Assembly: GCA_947463775.1 (NCBI GenBank)
Contig: CANHVD010000286.1
Span: 1 to 7,202 of the forward strand
DNA from: Planctomycetaceae bacterium
GTDB taxonomy: Bacteria > Planctomycetota > Planctomycetia > Planctomycetales > Planctomycetaceae
DNA length: 7,202 bases
Reading direction: 5' to 3'
The notes below the pieces were generated by a model. The model was given only the letters and a program-made list of their open reading frames with translations, was not told the origin of the DNA and did not search any database. This document shows, in pieces, positions 6,382 through 7,202 of the stretch. Every line of letters starts with the position of its first letter. The first letter of the stretch is position 1. A program made the translations under genes and the position numbers.

Positions 6382-6787
6382 ATGCATCTCTGAGTATCAT
6401 GGTGAATGGCAACCACCAAATGAGATCGTTAATCGGAATCAGATAGAGCACCTGATGTGGAACGTCGCCCTGAATCACTGACCACAGCATTCCCACTGGT
6501 CCGAGGATCTTCGCGATTAGCCCAATCAAAATAACAGACCAATGCTGTCTGGGGTTCGTAGCAGCAATTGCGTAGCCAACACCGAACAAGAAAATGACCA
6601 GACCTGTTCCTTGCCAAAGAAAGAGGTCTGTCGGCGCTTTGGTTAACCCATAGACGATTGATGACCGCTCGGGAAGTGCAAGAATAAACACTCCCCAAAT
6701 CAGGCACTGCAGAGCCGCAACCAACAGTGCAACACGCTGCCATTGAGGCACGTTCTGAGTTGACGTCGTATTCGAAGAAGTGGTCAC
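6320..6787 (-). CDS. Four-TM membrane protein of unknown function, coupled to SDR epimerase gene
   Basis: This 155-residue protein has a Ser/Thr/Asn-rich N-terminus (1-15), four predicted membrane helices (about 18-38, 56-76, 83-106, 115-132) and a polar C-terminal tail. Distinctive stretches are LWQGTGLVIFLFGVGYAIAA (57-76), LIGLIAKILGPVGMLW (87-102) and PINDLIWWLPF (118-128). They resemble a type of small bacterial membrane protein often left as hypothetical; I cannot assign a function. The start is GTG at 6787, overlapping the stop of the upstream epimerase gene as GTGA, which suggests translational coupling and explains the lack of a good Shine-Dalgarno. The last 62 bp overlap the end of the convergent adenosyltransferase gene. 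The strong alternation of hydrophobic helices and Gly-rich turns supports a real gene despite that overlap. Confidence 0.83.
   Translation of the reverse strand: MTTSSNTTSTQNVPQWQRVALLVAALQCLIWGVFILALPERSSIVYGLTKAPTDLFLWQGTGLVIFLFGVGYAIAATNPRQHWSVILIGLIAKILGPVGMLWSVIQGDVPHQVLYLIPINDLIWWLPFTMILRDAFMHHRGEDSSALAPVSTTRP
6373..6388. repeat. Near-perfect palindrome over the adenosyltransferase stop codon
   Basis: GATGCAT (6373-6379) and ATGCATC (6382-6388) are exact reverse complements separated by GA. The TGA stop of the adenosyltransferase gene is at 6379-6381, so the element sits exactly at its end and within the convergent coding region. There is no T-run, so it is not a classic intrinsic terminator. 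It could be a 3'-end hairpin or chance. Confidence 0.35.
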
Positions 6788-6795
6788 GACAACTC
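6757..6795 (-). promoter_or_regulatory. Predicted hairpin spanning the GTGA start/stop overlap
   Basis: On the minus-strand transcript, GAGTTGTCGT (6795-6786) can pair with ACGA...CAACTC (6769-6757), leaving a three-base CGT bulge and a 16-base loop. The 5' arm covers the last codons of the epimerase gene and the first bases of the GTG start of the next gene. Such a structure would hide that start until a ribosome finishing the epimerase gene opens it. Confidence 0.4.
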
Positions 6796-7202
6796 GTGCT
6801 TCAGACAGGAGGTGAGATCCGGCTGCGCAAACTGAAACCCAAGAGTTTGCAGCTTGTGTGGCTCGACTCGAATACTTGAAAGCAGCAGATCGTCCGCCAT
6901 TTCTCCGAGTGCCAATTTTGCCGCAAACGCGGGCATTGGAAAAATGGTCGGCCGATGCAGCACTGCACCAACGGCTTTTGTGAAATCATAGTTAGTCATG
7001 GAATAGGGACTAACCGCGTTGACCGCACCGCTCACGGCTTCGTTTTCTGCACAAAAGCTGATAACTCGAACAAGATCGTTAAGACCGATCCAACTCCAGT
7101 ATTGCTTTCCTGAACCAATGATCCCGCCAACGCCGAGCTTAAAAGGCAGCAACATTTTCGCCAGGGCTCCACCCTTTTTGCTCAACACCACGCCAATTCG
7201 CA
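6784..7202 (-). CDS. TIGR01777-type SDR epimerase (YfcH/SDR39U1-like), N-terminus cut by window edge
   Basis: The frame is open to the right edge and gives the last 138 residues of a protein normally about 300 long; the NAD(P)-binding Rossmann half lies outside the window. The visible part starts with RIGVVLSKKGGALAKM, the family's conserved strand. It continues with IGSGKQYWSWIGLNDLVRVI (about residues 28-47 of the fragment), in which the substrate-pocket QYWSWI is diagnostic. Then comes the C-terminal DUF1731 domain: NAVSPYSMTNYDFTKAVG, RPTIFPMPAFAAKL, LGEMADDLLLSS and the final CLKHEL. Members are extended-type short-chain dehydrogenases, annotated as sugar-nucleotide epimerases; the true substrate of the family is not settled. 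The GTG at 7191 is inside the conserved region and is not the start. The stop codon overlaps the GTG of the next gene, making an operon. Confidence 0.95.
   Translation of the reverse strand, partial: RIGVVLSKKGGALAKMLLPFKLGVGGIIGSGKQYWSWIGLNDLVRVISFCAENEAVSGAVNAVSPYSMTNYDFTKAVGAVLHRPTIFPMPAFAAKLALGEMADDLLLSSIRVEPHKLQTLGFQFAQPDLTSCLKHELS

Overview
The window (roughly 50-55% G+C by eye, not computed) looks like ordinary chromosomal DNA of a free-living bacterium. The style of the proteins suggests a planctomycete: a DUF817 protein, a hybrid histidine kinase with an uncharacterised membrane sensor, and small lineage-type membrane proteins between large intergenic gaps. This is an inference from protein style, because there is no rRNA or tRNA marker. 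No insertion sequence, CRISPR array, tRNA, phage gene or toxin-antitoxin pair was seen.

Layout, left to right. (1) 1-733, minus: a DUF817 (YoaT-like) integral membrane protein whose C-terminus runs off the left edge. (2) 734-1153: a gap of about 420 bp with no convincing gene, containing an 11-bp inverted repeat. (3) 1154-2791, minus: a five-TM hybrid sensor histidine kinase with a C-terminal receiver domain. (4) 2792-3423: a 632-bp divergent intergenic region. Its right half carries several hairpins, one of them terminator-like, just upstream of the next gene. (5) 3424-4932, plus: a complete NAD(P)-dependent aldehyde dehydrogenase, closed by a strong intrinsic terminator at 4964-4993. (6) 5145-5537, minus: a 130-residue hydrophobic protein of unknown function with its own probable terminator. 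(7) 5788-6381, plus: a PduO-type ATP:cob(I)alamin adenosyltransferase. (8) 6320-6787 and 6784-7202, minus: a two-gene unit. A TIGR01777-type SDR epimerase (5' end off the right edge) is followed, with a 4-bp GTGA overlap, by a four-TM protein of unknown function. The tail of the latter overlaps the adenosyltransferase gene by 62 bp, tail to tail.

The genes do not form one obvious pathway. The clearest functional units are the coupled epimerase/membrane-protein pair and the stand-alone, individually terminated aldehyde dehydrogenase. I found no strong evidence for a new multi-gene system. The observations most worth checking are RNA-level: the hairpin-rich leader ahead of the aldehyde dehydrogenase, and a predicted hairpin over the GTGA junction of the epimerase operon.
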